Positions 8,767 through 16,719 of a stretch of DNA of 49,941 nt are shown one piece after another. Position 1 is the stretch's first letter, and every line of letters begins with the position of its first letter. This DNA comes from CAZBQC01 sp964494015 (GTDB taxonomy: Bacteria; Bacillota_I; Bacilli_A; RF39; UBA660), in the NCBI GenBank assembly GCA_964494015.1, contig CAZBQC010000002.1:1-49941 (forward strand), read 5' to 3'. The translations under genes and the position numbers were made by a program. The notes beneath the pieces were generated by a model that did no database searches, had not been told where the DNA came from, and saw only the letters and a list, made by a program, of their open reading frames with translations.

Positions 8767-8937
8767 TTAATCTTTTTCAGGATCATCATATTTTCCCAAT
8801 AATTTATCAATAGAAAAACCATTAATTTCATAAACCAGATTTCTTTTAGAAACTTCTTGATACGAAACAGCTCTAACATTATTTGAAAATATAAAAAAAG
8901 AACAAACTACTACAAACAAAAAAACAACTTTATTAAT
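8767..8937 (-). CDS. Small predicted secreted peptide, apparent ATT start
   Basis: A 56-codon reading frame on the minus strand gives a textbook signal peptide: basic NK, then VVFLFVVVCSFFIFSN and a VRA cleavage-like site. A short mature part follows (VSYQEVSKRNLVYEINGFS to a DDPEKD end). No ATG, GTG or early TTG fits; an in-frame stop lies four codons upstream of ATT. AAAAGG is about 8 bases before this ATT, so ATT is the likely start, or a former ATG was mutated. It precedes the HTH gene by 11 bases. I do not recognise the family; a signalling or immunity peptide is speculation. Confidence 0.5.
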   Translation of the reverse strand: MNKVVFLFVVVCSFFIFSNNVRAVSYQEVSKRNLVYEINGFSIDKLLGKYDDPEKD

Positions 8938-9331
8938 GGAAGAAACCTTTTATAAAGATTATAACAGTAATAAAAATTTGTTATATGATAATGAAAAGGC
9001 AAAAAAGGATTTTGAAGTTTTAATTAAAATATTAACCGATAATTATACAGACAATGATTTTGAAGATATTTGTAATCTTTTAGAATATATAACAAATGAA
9101 GATATTACTTATGATAATTTTGATAATGCTATGGATTTATGTAGAACATATTTGAAAGATGAATACAATTATTTTAAAAAAATAGAAATATTCTTATTTG
9201 ATCTACCTAGAGAAAAAATATTAAGCTTTATAGATTTTGTAATTCAAATTGATAGTAACATTATAAATATTGATCCTATAGTAGGTGTAGAAAAATATAT
9301 GGACAAGCTTGATTTGATCGCAAGAATTTAG
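8936..9331 (+). CDS. Acidic protein of unknown function in tRNA-Trp island
   Basis: A 131-residue, highly acidic, Asn-rich and probably helical protein (NDFEDICNLLEYITNED, LPREKILSFIDFVIQID). No known motif is recognised. The ATG at 8936 has no clear ribosome binding site and overlaps by two bases the start of the opposite-strand peptide gene; the frame stays open upstream but offers no start codon. It ends exactly before the -10 element of a promoter (9332). Coding is supported by composition and length only. Confidence 0.55.
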   Translation: MEETFYKDYNSNKNLLYDNEKAKKDFEVLIKILTDNYTDNDFEDICNLLEYITNEDITYDNFDNAMDLCRTYLKDEYNYFKKIEIFLFDLPREKILSFIDFVIQIDSNIINIDPIVGVEKYMDKLDLIARI

Positions 9332-9337
9332 TATAAT
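9309..9337 (+). promoter_or_regulatory. Putative promoter firing toward the right att site
   Basis: TTGATT (9309-9314), a 17-base spacer and TATAAT (9332-9337). No reading frame of note follows before the repeat at 9450. The transcript would contain hairpins GACTA-ttggc-TAGTC and AGGA-aaaa-TCCT, so a small RNA or an att-proximal transcript is possible. Confidence 0.45.
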
Positions 9338-9449
9338 ATAAAAAGTAAATTCAAAAAGTTTGTTTCTTCGTGACTATTGGCTAGTCAGGAAAAATCCTAG
9401 TCTACCGTTTTATAGGTTTTTATGGTGTTTGAGGTCGAACTAGTTTTGC

Positions 9450-9496
9450 CTCCAAAACCGTGGTTGGGAGTTCAATCCTCTCTGCCCCTGCCATGA
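9450..9496 (+). repeat. attR-like 47-bp direct repeat
   Basis: Exact copy of 7378-7424 without the 5' half of the tRNA, so it is not a functional tRNA. It marks the right end of the island. The hairpin just beyond it (ACTCCAA...TTGGAGT, about 9505-9522) was probably part of the original tRNA-Trp downstream region. Confidence 0.93.
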
Positions 9497-9581
9497 TAGA
9501 AGTCACTCCAAACTTTTGGAGTTGATTTAAACTTGGTATGAAAATATCGATTTTAGTTATATAGGTAGGTGGGGTGATAAA

Positions 9582-9896
9582 GTGCAAGATGTTAAAGTTA
9601 TAACAATTTGTGGTAGTATGAGATATTCAAAAGAAATGATGAAGATTTCAGAAGAATTAGAGTTAAAACAAGGCTATGCAGTTATTCAATGTGTTTATAA
9701 TGTTGATGGTTCAAAATATGAAGAACTTGGTGCCACCATGTTAGATAGAATTCATCGTAAGAAAATAGATATTAGTGACTCAATTTATGTAGTTAATATT
9801 GATGGATATATTGGCAATAGTACAAGGAACGAAATTGAATATGCTTTAGAAAACGGTAAAGAAGTTTTATACCACGAGCCACCAGAAAAATATTAA
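9582..9896 (+). CDS. Nucleoside 2-deoxyribosyltransferase-like protein
   Basis: A 104-residue Rossmann-like protein. The N-terminus VITICGSMRYSKEMMKISEEL and the later motif GYIGNSTRNEIEYALENGKEVLY match the nucleoside deoxyribosyltransferase-like fold, where GS(M/T) binds the nucleotide and the Glu of the second motif is the usual nucleophile (EIEYA). It starts at GTG with GGTGGGGTGAT upstream. Small stand-alone members are common in phages and Firmicutes; the substrate is not known. Confidence 0.8.
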   Translation: MQDVKVITICGSMRYSKEMMKISEELELKQGYAVIQCVYNVDGSKYEELGATMLDRIHRKKIDISDSIYVVNIDGYIGNSTRNEIEYALENGKEVLYHEPPEKY

Positions 9897-9960
9897 ATAA
9901 ATAGGTAAAAATAAAAAATTTGAACCCCCTTTTAATTCCATGCCAAATATGTATTAGTTT

Positions 9961-9988
9961 AACTTGATATAAAATTATCAAGTTTTTT
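9961..9988 (+). terminator. Terminator of the deoxyribosyltransferase-like gene
   Basis: AACTTGATA (9961-9969) pairs perfectly with TATCAAGTT (9976-9984), followed by a T run. It belongs to a repeated terminator sequence also seen near 9530, 13148 and 14912. Confidence 0.85.
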
Positions 9989-10125
9989 CATGTAATTATA
10001 AAATGTTTAGACGGATGGTATTGATCAATAACCAAAACATAAGTATTTTCTAGTAGATAATCATCACTAGGATTAGAAACTCTAAAATCTGAAGTTACGT
10101 TAAATATTATATCACATGTATAAAA
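9988..10125 (-). pseudogene. Possible gene remnant on the minus strand
   Basis: In the 427-base gap 9897-10323 the minus strand holds a 45-codon open stretch with protein-like composition (SDFRVSNPSDDYLLENTYVL, then VIDQYHPSKHF) ending at a TGA. It has no usable start codon and an in-frame stop just upstream. I read it as a decayed fragment or chance. The remainder of the gap (10126-10323) shows nothing I can name. Confidence 0.25.
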
Positions 10126-10344
10126 TCAATATTGGAATAAAAAATTGATAAAGGTTTATATTTCTTAGAAATTAATATTGTAAAATATACTAGTAAATGT
10201 TATTATTTTATTATGATTTGTTAGATAGTAGCCGTTGATCTGAATGAATTTATTCGGGTTTTAAAAATTCTAAATTGAAATTTAAAATCCTTTACTTTCA
10301 TTTGTTTAAGCCAATGGAGTTATGTGAAAAAGCAAGGAGATTCT

Positions 10345-12102
10345 ATGAAAAGATTATTGATAATTATTTTGTTAATTGTAGCTTTTATGATTAGACCACT
10401 TGTAGTTAGAGCAGATTTAACGGAGACGCAAGCCAATAATATTGCTACTTTTGCTGAACGATTTATTACTGAAGGTAATAAAAGAAGAGATAGTAAAGGG
10501 TATCCTTTGCTTGCTTATAAAAGTAGTGATGCTCGTATTGAGGGTTATTATGAACGTCTTTACTATATAAAAAATGATTATCATCATTATTACAAATCTA
10601 ATGGTAAGAAGGTATACATCAATGGCAATCGCTGGGTATTTAACTGTGACTCTTTTGTTTCCTATGTTTATCGACATGTATATGGTCTTATTCTAACTAA
10701 GAGTAAAACATCAAAAACTGATGGTTATAGCGGTTTAAAAATAATGTCATCGACAGCTGCACCATGGACAATGAGTAATTATATTAACGATGCTGCTGCT
10801 AGTACCCATTTTTATTTTATTAAGAGAAATATTAAAATCGCTAGTTTAAATCTTAGTATTCTTAAAAAGGGAGACTTAATTATTAGGGATACCTCTCATA
10901 TTATGATCTATGTAGGAAATGGTAAGATTGCTCATGCTGCTACTAGTCATTTAGATGGTAGTGTTAAGAAAGATGATATGGGATTACAAGTTACAAACTT
11001 AAAGACTCGTTATCCTGGTACTACAATTAGTGTTGCTCGATTAAAAGATCATATTATTAGTCCAAGTGTCAGTGCCAATATGCAAGTTAGATGGATCGAT
11101 AATGGTCAAGTTATGAATTTGGCTTCAACAACAACAACAACAACAACTACTACACCATCACAGCCAACTAGCGATACAACTAAACCAGTTATCGGTTCGG
11201 TAACAGTTAACACGAATTCGTATAGGTATGCTTTAATATCATTTAGTGCCAGCGATAATACAGGAATAGTCGGCTGGAAAGTTACTAGTAGTCTATCAAC
11301 TCCAACACTTTGGAACAGCGTTGTTACTAATAAAAGTATTAGTATTGCAAACACTTCAGTTGCTTTCAACGGAACATATTATTTATGGGTAAAAGATGGA
11401 GCTAATAATACGGGGTATGAGACCTTTGTCGTTTCCCATATCGATTCCAATAAGCCAGTTATTAGCAGTTTTACATCTATTAAACAAGCTAATGATAAAT
11501 ATGTATTAAAAGTAATTGCTAACGATAATGAGTCCGGTCTTGCTACTAATGCCTATTCTTGGGATGGTAAGAAAACATGGCAAACAATCAACGTTTTGTC
11601 TGTCAGTGAGTTTAAGACATATACGGTATATGTAAGAGATGCTGCCGGTAATGAAACCAATGCTGTCTATACTCTCAAGAGCGAAACTATCGATGATAAG
11701 CAAGCACCAAAGATTACCTATCATAATATTTCAACAGTCGATGATAAACAGCAAGTCAGTATTTTAGCAAGCGATACTGGTGGTTCGGGAGTAGCAGGTT
11801 ACTATGTGTCAAAAAATACATCGAAACCGACAGTCTCATCTAATTGGGTGAGAGTTGGAACCACTAATTATTCATTTGAAGCCGAAGCTGGAAGTTATTA
11901 TCTTTGGGTTATTGACAAGAGTAATAATATATCAAATGAATATTATAAAATAGTCGTCGAAGCAAGTAACAACAGCAAAACAGGATCATCAGTTGGTAAA
12001 AATATCCTTATAATTATCATCTCTATTGTTGTCGGTATTCTTGGATTCTATGCTTATCGCTATTTAAAACGAAATAGTTTCTCTAAAGATAATTATATGT
12101 AA
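10345..12102 (+). CDS. Secreted NlpC/P60-like protein with Ig-like repeats and C-terminal anchor
   Basis: A 585-residue surface protein. It has a signal peptide (RLLIIILLIVAFMIRPLVVRA), then an NlpC/P60-type cysteine peptidase-like domain with Cys in FNCDSFVSYVYRHVYG and His in DTSHIMIYVGNGKIAHA. A Thr linker encoded by an ACA repeat (about 11127-11152) leads to three Ig-like repeats, each with a D-x(2)-KP or DKQAP start and a YxLWVxD end. A C-terminal membrane helix (ILIIIISIVVGILGFYAY) and a basic tail close it. The ATG at 10345 is chosen because AAGGAGAT sits before it; a GTG seven codons upstream is less likely. It probably remodels peptidoglycan while staying membrane-bound. Confidence 0.87.
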   Translation: MKRLLIIILLIVAFMIRPLVVRADLTETQANNIATFAERFITEGNKRRDSKGYPLLAYKSSDARIEGYYERLYYIKNDYHHYYKSNGKKVYINGNRWVFNCDSFVSYVYRHVYGLILTKSKTSKTDGYSGLKIMSSTAAPWTMSNYINDAAASTHFYFIKRNIKIASLNLSILKKGDLIIRDTSHIMIYVGNGKIAHAATSHLDGSVKKDDMGLQVTNLKTRYPGTTISVARLKDHIISPSVSANMQVRWIDNGQVMNLASTTTTTTTTTPSQPTSDTTKPVIGSVTVNTNSYRYALISFSASDNTGIVGWKVTSSLSTPTLWNSVVTNKSISIANTSVAFNGTYYLWVKDGANNTGYETFVVSHIDSNKPVISSFTSIKQANDKYVLKVIANDNESGLATNAYSWDGKKTWQTINVLSVSEFKTYTVYVRDAAGNETNAVYTLKSETIDDKQAPKITYHNISTVDDKQQVSILASDTGGSGVAGYYVSKNTSKPTVSSNWVRVGTTNYSFEAEAGSYYLWVIDKSNNISNEYYKIVVEASNNSKTGSSVGKNILIIIISIVVGILGFYAYRYLKRNSFSKDNYM

Positions 12103-12151
12103 AAGCAGTCTCATTAAAGCCTAATCAGTAATTATATAAAATTCATCGTTA

Positions 12152-12179
12152 ACTGTATTGAATTAAAATACAGTTTTTT
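12152..12179 (+). terminator. Terminator of the NlpC/P60 gene
   Basis: ACTGTATT (12152-12159) pairs with AATACAGT (12167-12174), followed by a T run. Confidence 0.85.
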
Positions 12180-12250
12180 AATTTTAGATTGTGGTATTAA
12201 GAAATGGATGTTAATCATATAATAATATGACTAAAAAGAAAGGAGAAAAA

Positions 12251-13141
12251 ATGCAAAGATATATTACTTTAGCTCTTGAATTACATTTGTTTTTTTCAAG
12301 AATCATGAAGGAACATGCTATTTTTTTAGAAGCAGGATTTCCTACTAAGGATAAAGGTTTTGTCGAGGAGGCAGAGCAGTATAAAAATGAATTTGAAAAA
12401 TTGCTTTTTGATGTTGTAAGCATTAGTAATGGATTAATTCGTCCTCAAATCTTGAATTCTGGCGAAATAGTTACAGAGTATACACTTAGTACCGAAACAA
12501 AGACAGAAAATCTTACTGGTATTCCGATAAATAAGAAGATTACTCTAATGGAGCAAGATTTAAAAATCAATAATACTTCACCGATGGCAATTAGTCCTGA
12601 TGTTATCAGAGGTATAAATAAACATGCTATAGATTTACTTGATAGATTAATAGCTTTCAAAGAGAAAATCCTAAATGAAATGCTATCTTGCAAGACTTTT
12701 ACTACAAACTATCCACTTTTAATAGATCATATTCTAAGAGAAGCTAGGTTATATCGTTCTTATGTTGCGGCTCTAGAAAATGGTCAGGATATTGAATTTG
12801 GTAATATTAAACAAGTCGAATTATTTTGGAATCAAATTATGATGGAACATGCCTTATTCATCCGAGGGTTACTAGATCCAACAGAAAATGATTTAATAAA
12901 TACTTCTAATGAGTTTGCCAATGAATATAAAAAGTTATTAGAAGAAACGATGAATATGACTAATGCCACTATCGAGAGTGTCAAAAATAAGACTTATCAG
13001 GAAACTTTAAAATATCGAGATTTTAAAGCTACAGGTACTAAAGGGTTGGATTCGTGTCAAATCAAATCCATAATTTTACCATTATTAGCAGATCATGTTT
13101 TAAGAGAAGCTAATCACTATCTAAGAATTTTAAAAAGTTAA
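12251..13141 (+). CDS. DUF2935 family protein, ferritin-like four-helix repeats
   Basis: A 296-residue protein made of two similar halves. Each half begins with a motif of the type FFSRIMKEHAIFLEAG or FWNQIMMEHALFIRG and ends with L(I/A)DHxLREAxxY. The conserved H/E pattern (EHA, DHxLREA) suggests two metal-binding helical bundles, as proposed for DUF2935 proteins of Clostridia and Bacilli. Function unknown. AAAGGAG precedes the ATG at 12251; an upstream ATG at 12227 has no such site. Confidence 0.85.
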   Translation: MQRYITLALELHLFFSRIMKEHAIFLEAGFPTKDKGFVEEAEQYKNEFEKLLFDVVSISNGLIRPQILNSGEIVTEYTLSTETKTENLTGIPINKKITLMEQDLKINNTSPMAISPDVIRGINKHAIDLLDRLIAFKEKILNEMLSCKTFTTNYPLLIDHILREARLYRSYVAALENGQDIEFGNIKQVELFWNQIMMEHALFIRGLLDPTENDLINTSNEFANEYKKLLEETMNMTNATIESVKNKTYQETLKYRDFKATGTKGLDSCQIKSIILPLLADHVLREANHYLRILKS

Positions 13142-13146
13142 AATCA

Positions 13147-13174
13147 AAACTTGGTATAAAGTATCAGGTTTTTT
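13147..13174 (+). terminator. Terminator of the DUF2935 gene
   Basis: AAACTTGGTA (13147-13156) pairs with TATCAGGTTT (13162-13171) with two G-T pairs and a T run. It is another copy of the AACTTGGTAT-type terminator repeat. Confidence 0.75.
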
Positions 13175-13316
13175 GATATAAAACTATAGTGTCTTTAAAA
13201 TTATTAAAACTTTTGTAAAATAAGGTTTTATTTTTAAATATCACATCTAAAAAACAATTAGTCGCTTGCTGTTGATAATAAAACTATAAAAAAATAATAA
13301 AATTTTACAAAAAATA

Positions 13317-13344
13317 TTGACAAAAAAAATCAATTATGTAATAC
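13317..13344 (+). promoter_or_regulatory. Promoter of the uracil permease gene
   Basis: TTGACA (13317-13322), a 16-base spacer and TAATAC (13339-13344). It leaves an untranslated leader of roughly 140 bases before the permease ATG. Confidence 0.65.
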
Positions 13345-13379
13345 TACCTTATAGGATATCCGATAGACAATGAAAAGTT

Positions 13380-13461
13380 CAGTAAAGATTGTAATATTTT
13401 CATTATTAATCGATGACATTTTATTAAATATTTAATCTTACTGGAAACAGTATTTTTTTTT
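13380..13461 (+). promoter_or_regulatory. Attenuator-like leader of the uracil permease gene
   Basis: A hairpin TACTG-GAAA-CAGTA (13439-13452) followed by nine T (13453-13461) forms an intrinsic terminator. Its 5' arm lies within AATCTTACTG (13434-13443), which can instead pair with CAGTAAAGATT (13380-13390) with one bulged A. The two foldings exclude each other, as in riboswitches or protein-controlled attenuators. I do not recognise a purine riboswitch core or a PyrR-binding consensus, so the ligand or factor is unknown. Confidence 0.6.
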
Positions 13462-13489
13462 AAATTTTTTTGAATAGGAGGTAAAATTT

Positions 13490-14854
13490 ATGAAAGAAAA
13501 AGATACTTTAGGTTATTTACCAGATGAAAAACCGGCTTTTTTTGAACTGATTCTATTTGCCCTTCAACAAATAGTAGTAATGTTCCCAGCAACCGTTTTA
13601 GTAGCACTAATAACTGGATTTCATGTTTCAACAACCATCTTTGCCAGCGGACTAGCAACCCTGGTATTTATTTTGGTCACAGGCAAGAAAATTCCTTTAT
13701 ATTATGGATCGAGCTTCTCATACATAGCGGCAATTGCCTCTATAATGAGTGCTGAATCGTTTGCCAGTTACTCGCTTAATGAAAAAATATCAATTGCTCA
13801 ATTCGGTATTGTCATGTCCGGCTTCGTTTCCATTATTGCAGGTCTAATCGTAAAAAAGTGTGGCAAGAAGTTATTGAATAAGGTCTTGCCTGCCACCGTG
13901 ACTGGAAGTATAGCGATAATTATTGGTTTATCGTTAGCAACTAATGCTTTAGGTAATGCTTCTTCCGTACCCGGATCTGTTAAGGCAACTATGAACGCAG
14001 TAGCACAGAATTGGGCATGGATTACCGCCTTAATTACCTTAGTTTCAACGATTGTCTATTCAGTATATTTAAAAGGTAAATTAAGTCAGTTACCAATTTT
14101 ATTTGGCTTGATCACTGGTTATCTGTTTGCAGTTATTATTGATCTGTCAACAGGAATTGATTTTGTTAATTTTAACACTGTAACATCAAATAGTATTTTG
14201 AGTTTGCCAATATTCACCTTGCCTAAGCCAAGTTGGGCCGCTATTATTGCCATCATGCCAATAGCTATTGCTACGATACCAGAATCAACGGCTCATATTT
14301 ATCAGCTTGATATATATGTAAAAGAATTGGCTAGAAGAAAGAATTCTAAAAAGACTTATGACATTGAGAATAAATTAGGTGCAAATTTAGTTGGCGACGG
14401 AATTGGAGATATAGTGTCAGGAGTCATTGGTGGACCAGCTGGAACTAACTACGGTGAAAATATAAGTGCCATGGCGATATCGAAGAACTTTTCCGTCTCA
14501 GTTTTAATTGCAGCTGCCATCATAACTATGGTCATATCTTGTTTCACACCACTAATTAATATCGTATATTCGATACCAACATGTGTTATTGGTGGACTTT
14601 CAATATATCTATTCGGAGTCATTGCTGCTCAAGGAATAACAATCATGATGGATAAAAAAGTAGACATGTTTAGTTCAAAAAACTTAGCTGTTATTGCAGT
14701 TATCCTAATAGTAGGATTAGGTGGAACGTTTAATTATGATAGCGGAATGATTCCTATCTTTGGAACGAGTATTCCCGCTTTAGCAACGGCTTCCGTGGTT
14801 GGAATTATACTCAACCTGATTCTTTCAATAGGAGATAAGAAAACTAAAGAATAA
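13490..14854 (+). CDS. uraA: Uracil permease-like NCS2 transporter
   Basis: A 454-residue membrane protein with about 12-14 helices. Family motifs are the substrate-site Glu in IATIPESTAH and the signature GGPAGTNYGENISAMA, which is the UraA-type NCS2 motif (GGxxxTxYGENxxxMA). It imports uracil (possibly xanthine or another nucleobase) with protons. It begins with the typical soluble stretch DEKPAFFELILFALQQ. A strong AGGAGGT precedes the ATG, and the gene stands alone behind an attenuator-like leader, which suggests control by a pyrimidine or purine signal. Confidence 0.9.
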   Translation: MKEKDTLGYLPDEKPAFFELILFALQQIVVMFPATVLVALITGFHVSTTIFASGLATLVFILVTGKKIPLYYGSSFSYIAAIASIMSAESFASYSLNEKISIAQFGIVMSGFVSIIAGLIVKKCGKKLLNKVLPATVTGSIAIIIGLSLATNALGNASSVPGSVKATMNAVAQNWAWITALITLVSTIVYSVYLKGKLSQLPILFGLITGYLFAVIIDLSTGIDFVNFNTVTSNSILSLPIFTLPKPSWAAIIAIMPIAIATIPESTAHIYQLDIYVKELARRKNSKKTYDIENKLGANLVGDGIGDIVSGVIGGPAGTNYGENISAMAISKNFSVSVLIAAAIITMVISCFTPLINIVYSIPTCVIGGLSIYLFGVIAAQGITIMMDKKVDMFSSKNLAVIAVILIVGLGGTFNYDSGMIPIFGTSIPALATASVVGIILNLILSIGDKKTKE

Positions 14855-14911
14855 GAAATAATAAAAATTATGATTGTTTTAGTCAACGATTACCCTCTAA
14901 GCAGTTCAGTG

Positions 14912-14939
14912 AACTTGGTATGAAAATATCAGGTTTTTT
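14912..14939 (+). terminator. Terminator of the uracil permease gene
   Basis: AACTTGGTAT (14912-14921) pairs with ATATCAGGTT (14926-14935) with two G-T pairs and a T run. Its first 19 bases are identical to 9530-9548. A TATAAT-type element for the next gene starts only a few bases after the T run. Confidence 0.78.
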
Positions 14940-14966
14940 GATATAATAAAAATGTGGTGATTAAAG

Positions 14967-15674
14967 ATGAATTTAGTGAAAGAAAAATGGCGTGACAAAG
15001 ATGGACAAGAGTTCATCGAATATTTGGAAACACTAAAAAATCCTGAGAAGATTGACTGGTCAAGAAATATCCTGAATACTAAGATGCCAGTTTTAGCTAT
15101 TAAAACACAGGTCGTAAAAGATATTGCCAAAGAAATTAGCAAGGGTAATTCTCGATCTTTTCTAGATTTAGAATTAAATAATTATTATGAAAACTCTGCT
15201 ATTAATGGTTTCTTAATATCAGAGATAAAAGATTTTAGGATAATGAAAAAATATTTAGATAAATATATATTAAAAATAGATAACTGGGCCTCTTGTGATT
15301 TGCTTTCTTTTAATGTAAAAGATTGCGAGGGAGAATTTTATAATTTATCATTAGAATATACAAAAAGTAAGGAACCTTTTATTAGAAGAGTAGGTTTAAA
15401 TATTTTATTTAAAATGATTAATTGTGATGAGTACATTGATAAGATTTTTGCTGTTATGAATCGTTTTTATCATGAAGAACATTATTATGTCAATATGATG
15501 AATGCTTGGTTATTTTGTGAATGCTTTATAAAAAGAAGAGAGAAAACAATCGAATTTTTGAAAAACCATCGACTAAACAAGTTTACGATTAATAAGGGGA
15601 TAAGTAAATGTCGGAATAGTTATCGAGTTTCTAAAGAAGATAAAGAAATGTTACTAAAATACAAAGTAAAGTAG
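14967..15674 (+). CDS. AlkD-like DNA alkylation repair protein
   Basis: A 235-residue all-helical HEAT-repeat protein of the AlkD superfamily (DNA glycosylases for bulky or alkylated bases). Supporting features are the N-terminal RNILNTKMPVLAIKTQVVK, the central DNWASCDLLSFNVK where the Trp and Asp sit at the DNA lesion site, PFIRRVGLNILFKM, and the C-terminal INKGISKCRNSYRVS. It is read from ATG with GTGGTGA upstream. It probably forms an operon with the small gene that follows 27 bases later. Confidence 0.87.
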   Translation: MNLVKEKWRDKDGQEFIEYLETLKNPEKIDWSRNILNTKMPVLAIKTQVVKDIAKEISKGNSRSFLDLELNNYYENSAINGFLISEIKDFRIMKKYLDKYILKIDNWASCDLLSFNVKDCEGEFYNLSLEYTKSKEPFIRRVGLNILFKMINCDEYIDKIFAVMNRFYHEEHYYVNMMNAWLFCECFIKRREKTIEFLKNHRLNKFTINKGISKCRNSYRVSKEDKEMLLKYKVK

Positions 15675-15701
15675 TAATGGTAGTAGGAGGAGATAAAGAA
15701 A

Positions 15702-16007
15702 GTGAATAAATTAATTCCTGTCTTTTATGGAGTCACAGAAGAAGAAAGTAATTATCACTATATAGAATATCCCTATAGTGAAAAATATGCTGGTAAAAAT
15801 ATAAATTTAGACTTAAAAGGCTTAAGAGAATTTGTTAAAGATTCAAATTTACAGAATGTAATAAAATATTATTTTATTACGGACTTAAGTAATTTTGAAG
15901 TAATGAACAATATTTATAAAGATCATAAATATAATATGATCACCGTAAAGATACCATTTAAGATTAAAATAGATAAGGTATATAAATTATTTGAGGAAAA
16001 AACTTAA
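15702..16007 (+). CDS. Small hypothetical protein
   Basis: A 101-residue soluble protein starting with LIPVFYGVTEEESNYHYIEY and ending in lysine-rich beta-like sequence (NMITVKIPFKIKIDKVYK). Start is GTG with AGGAGGAG about 11 bases upstream. No family is recognised. It follows the AlkD-like gene by 27 bases and is probably co-transcribed. Confidence 0.6.
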   Translation: MNKLIPVFYGVTEEESNYHYIEYPYSEKYAGKNINLDLKGLREFVKDSNLQNVIKYYFITDLSNFEVMNNIYKDHKYNMITVKIPFKIKIDKVYKLFEEKT

Positions 16008-16054
16008 TAGTTTTTTTTATATATGATATAATTTAGTTATAGGGAAATAACTGA

Positions 16055-16657
16055 ATGGATAAAAGGAATAGTAACACTATTAATTATTACAATGAAAATG
16101 CTAAGTCATATTTTGATTTGACAGTTAATGTTGATATGAGTATACTATATGGTAAATTCTTGCTTCATCTTCCTAATCATGGATATATCTTGGATTTTGG
16201 ATGTGGCTCTGGAAGAGATAGTAAATACTTTATCGATCACGGCTATAAGGTTAGAGCTGTTGATGGCTCAATCAAATTATGTGAATTAGCATCTTCATAT
16301 CTTGGTCAAGAAGTTGAATGCATGAATTTTTCTGATTTTAATGATCAAAGTCTTTATGATGGAGTATGGGCGTGTTCATCAATAATTCATTTACCTCAAA
16401 ATGAATTAATTGATACTTTGAAAAGGATTAGTCGGTCGTTAAAAGATGATGGAGTTGTTTATGTTTCTTTTAAAAGTGGAATTGGTGACGAAATAATTAA
16501 CGGTCGATATTTCAACTACATGACTAAAGATGCTTTTATTCATTTGTTAACTTATTTTCCGGAGTTAAAGTTAGTTGATATATTTGAAAATTTATTGACT
16601 ATCAATTGTAATGAAGCAAGACACTGGAATAACTTTGTCTTACGAAAAGGAATTTGA
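16055..16657 (+). CDS. SAM-dependent class I methyltransferase
   Basis: A 200-residue methyltransferase with motif I ILDFGCGSGRDSKYF (SAM-binding glycine loop, about residues 45-60), motif II acid in RAVDGSIK, motif III-like YDGVWACSSIIHLP, and RSLKDDGVVYVSFK. This arrangement matches TehB-like small-molecule methyltransferases. The substrate cannot be told from sequence. A weak AGGGAA ribosome binding site and a TATAAT-type element (about 16025) precede it. Confidence 0.85.
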   Translation: MDKRNSNTINYYNENAKSYFDLTVNVDMSILYGKFLLHLPNHGYILDFGCGSGRDSKYFIDHGYKVRAVDGSIKLCELASSYLGQEVECMNFSDFNDQSLYDGVWACSSIIHLPQNELIDTLKRISRSLKDDGVVYVSFKSGIGDEIINGRYFNYMTKDAFIHLLTYFPELKLVDIFENLLTINCNEARHWNNFVLRKGI

Positions 16658-16719
16658 TATTTTTACTATTGAGGATAGTAATCATATTAAAAATTAATAA
16701 AAATTTTAAGGAGGTAAAG

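Larger units (their letters stand above)
7425..9496 (+). mobile_element. Small tRNA-Trp-integrated island (2,072 bp), integrase-less
   Basis: The distance between the two 47-bp repeats is exactly 2,072 bases. Inside are a NUDIX gene, a double-HTH regulator, a short secreted-peptide gene and an acidic protein, all very AT-rich, plus long noncoding ends. No recombinase, excisionase or replication gene is visible, so it is either a decayed element or one moved in trans. The reading as an integrated element rests on the repeat; its mobility is inference. Confidence 0.75.

Noticed and set aside
11106..11369. Minus-strand frame with a run of valines opposite the NlpC/P60 gene
   Set aside because: It is the antisense of an ACA repeat coding a Thr linker; the real gene is on the plus strand.
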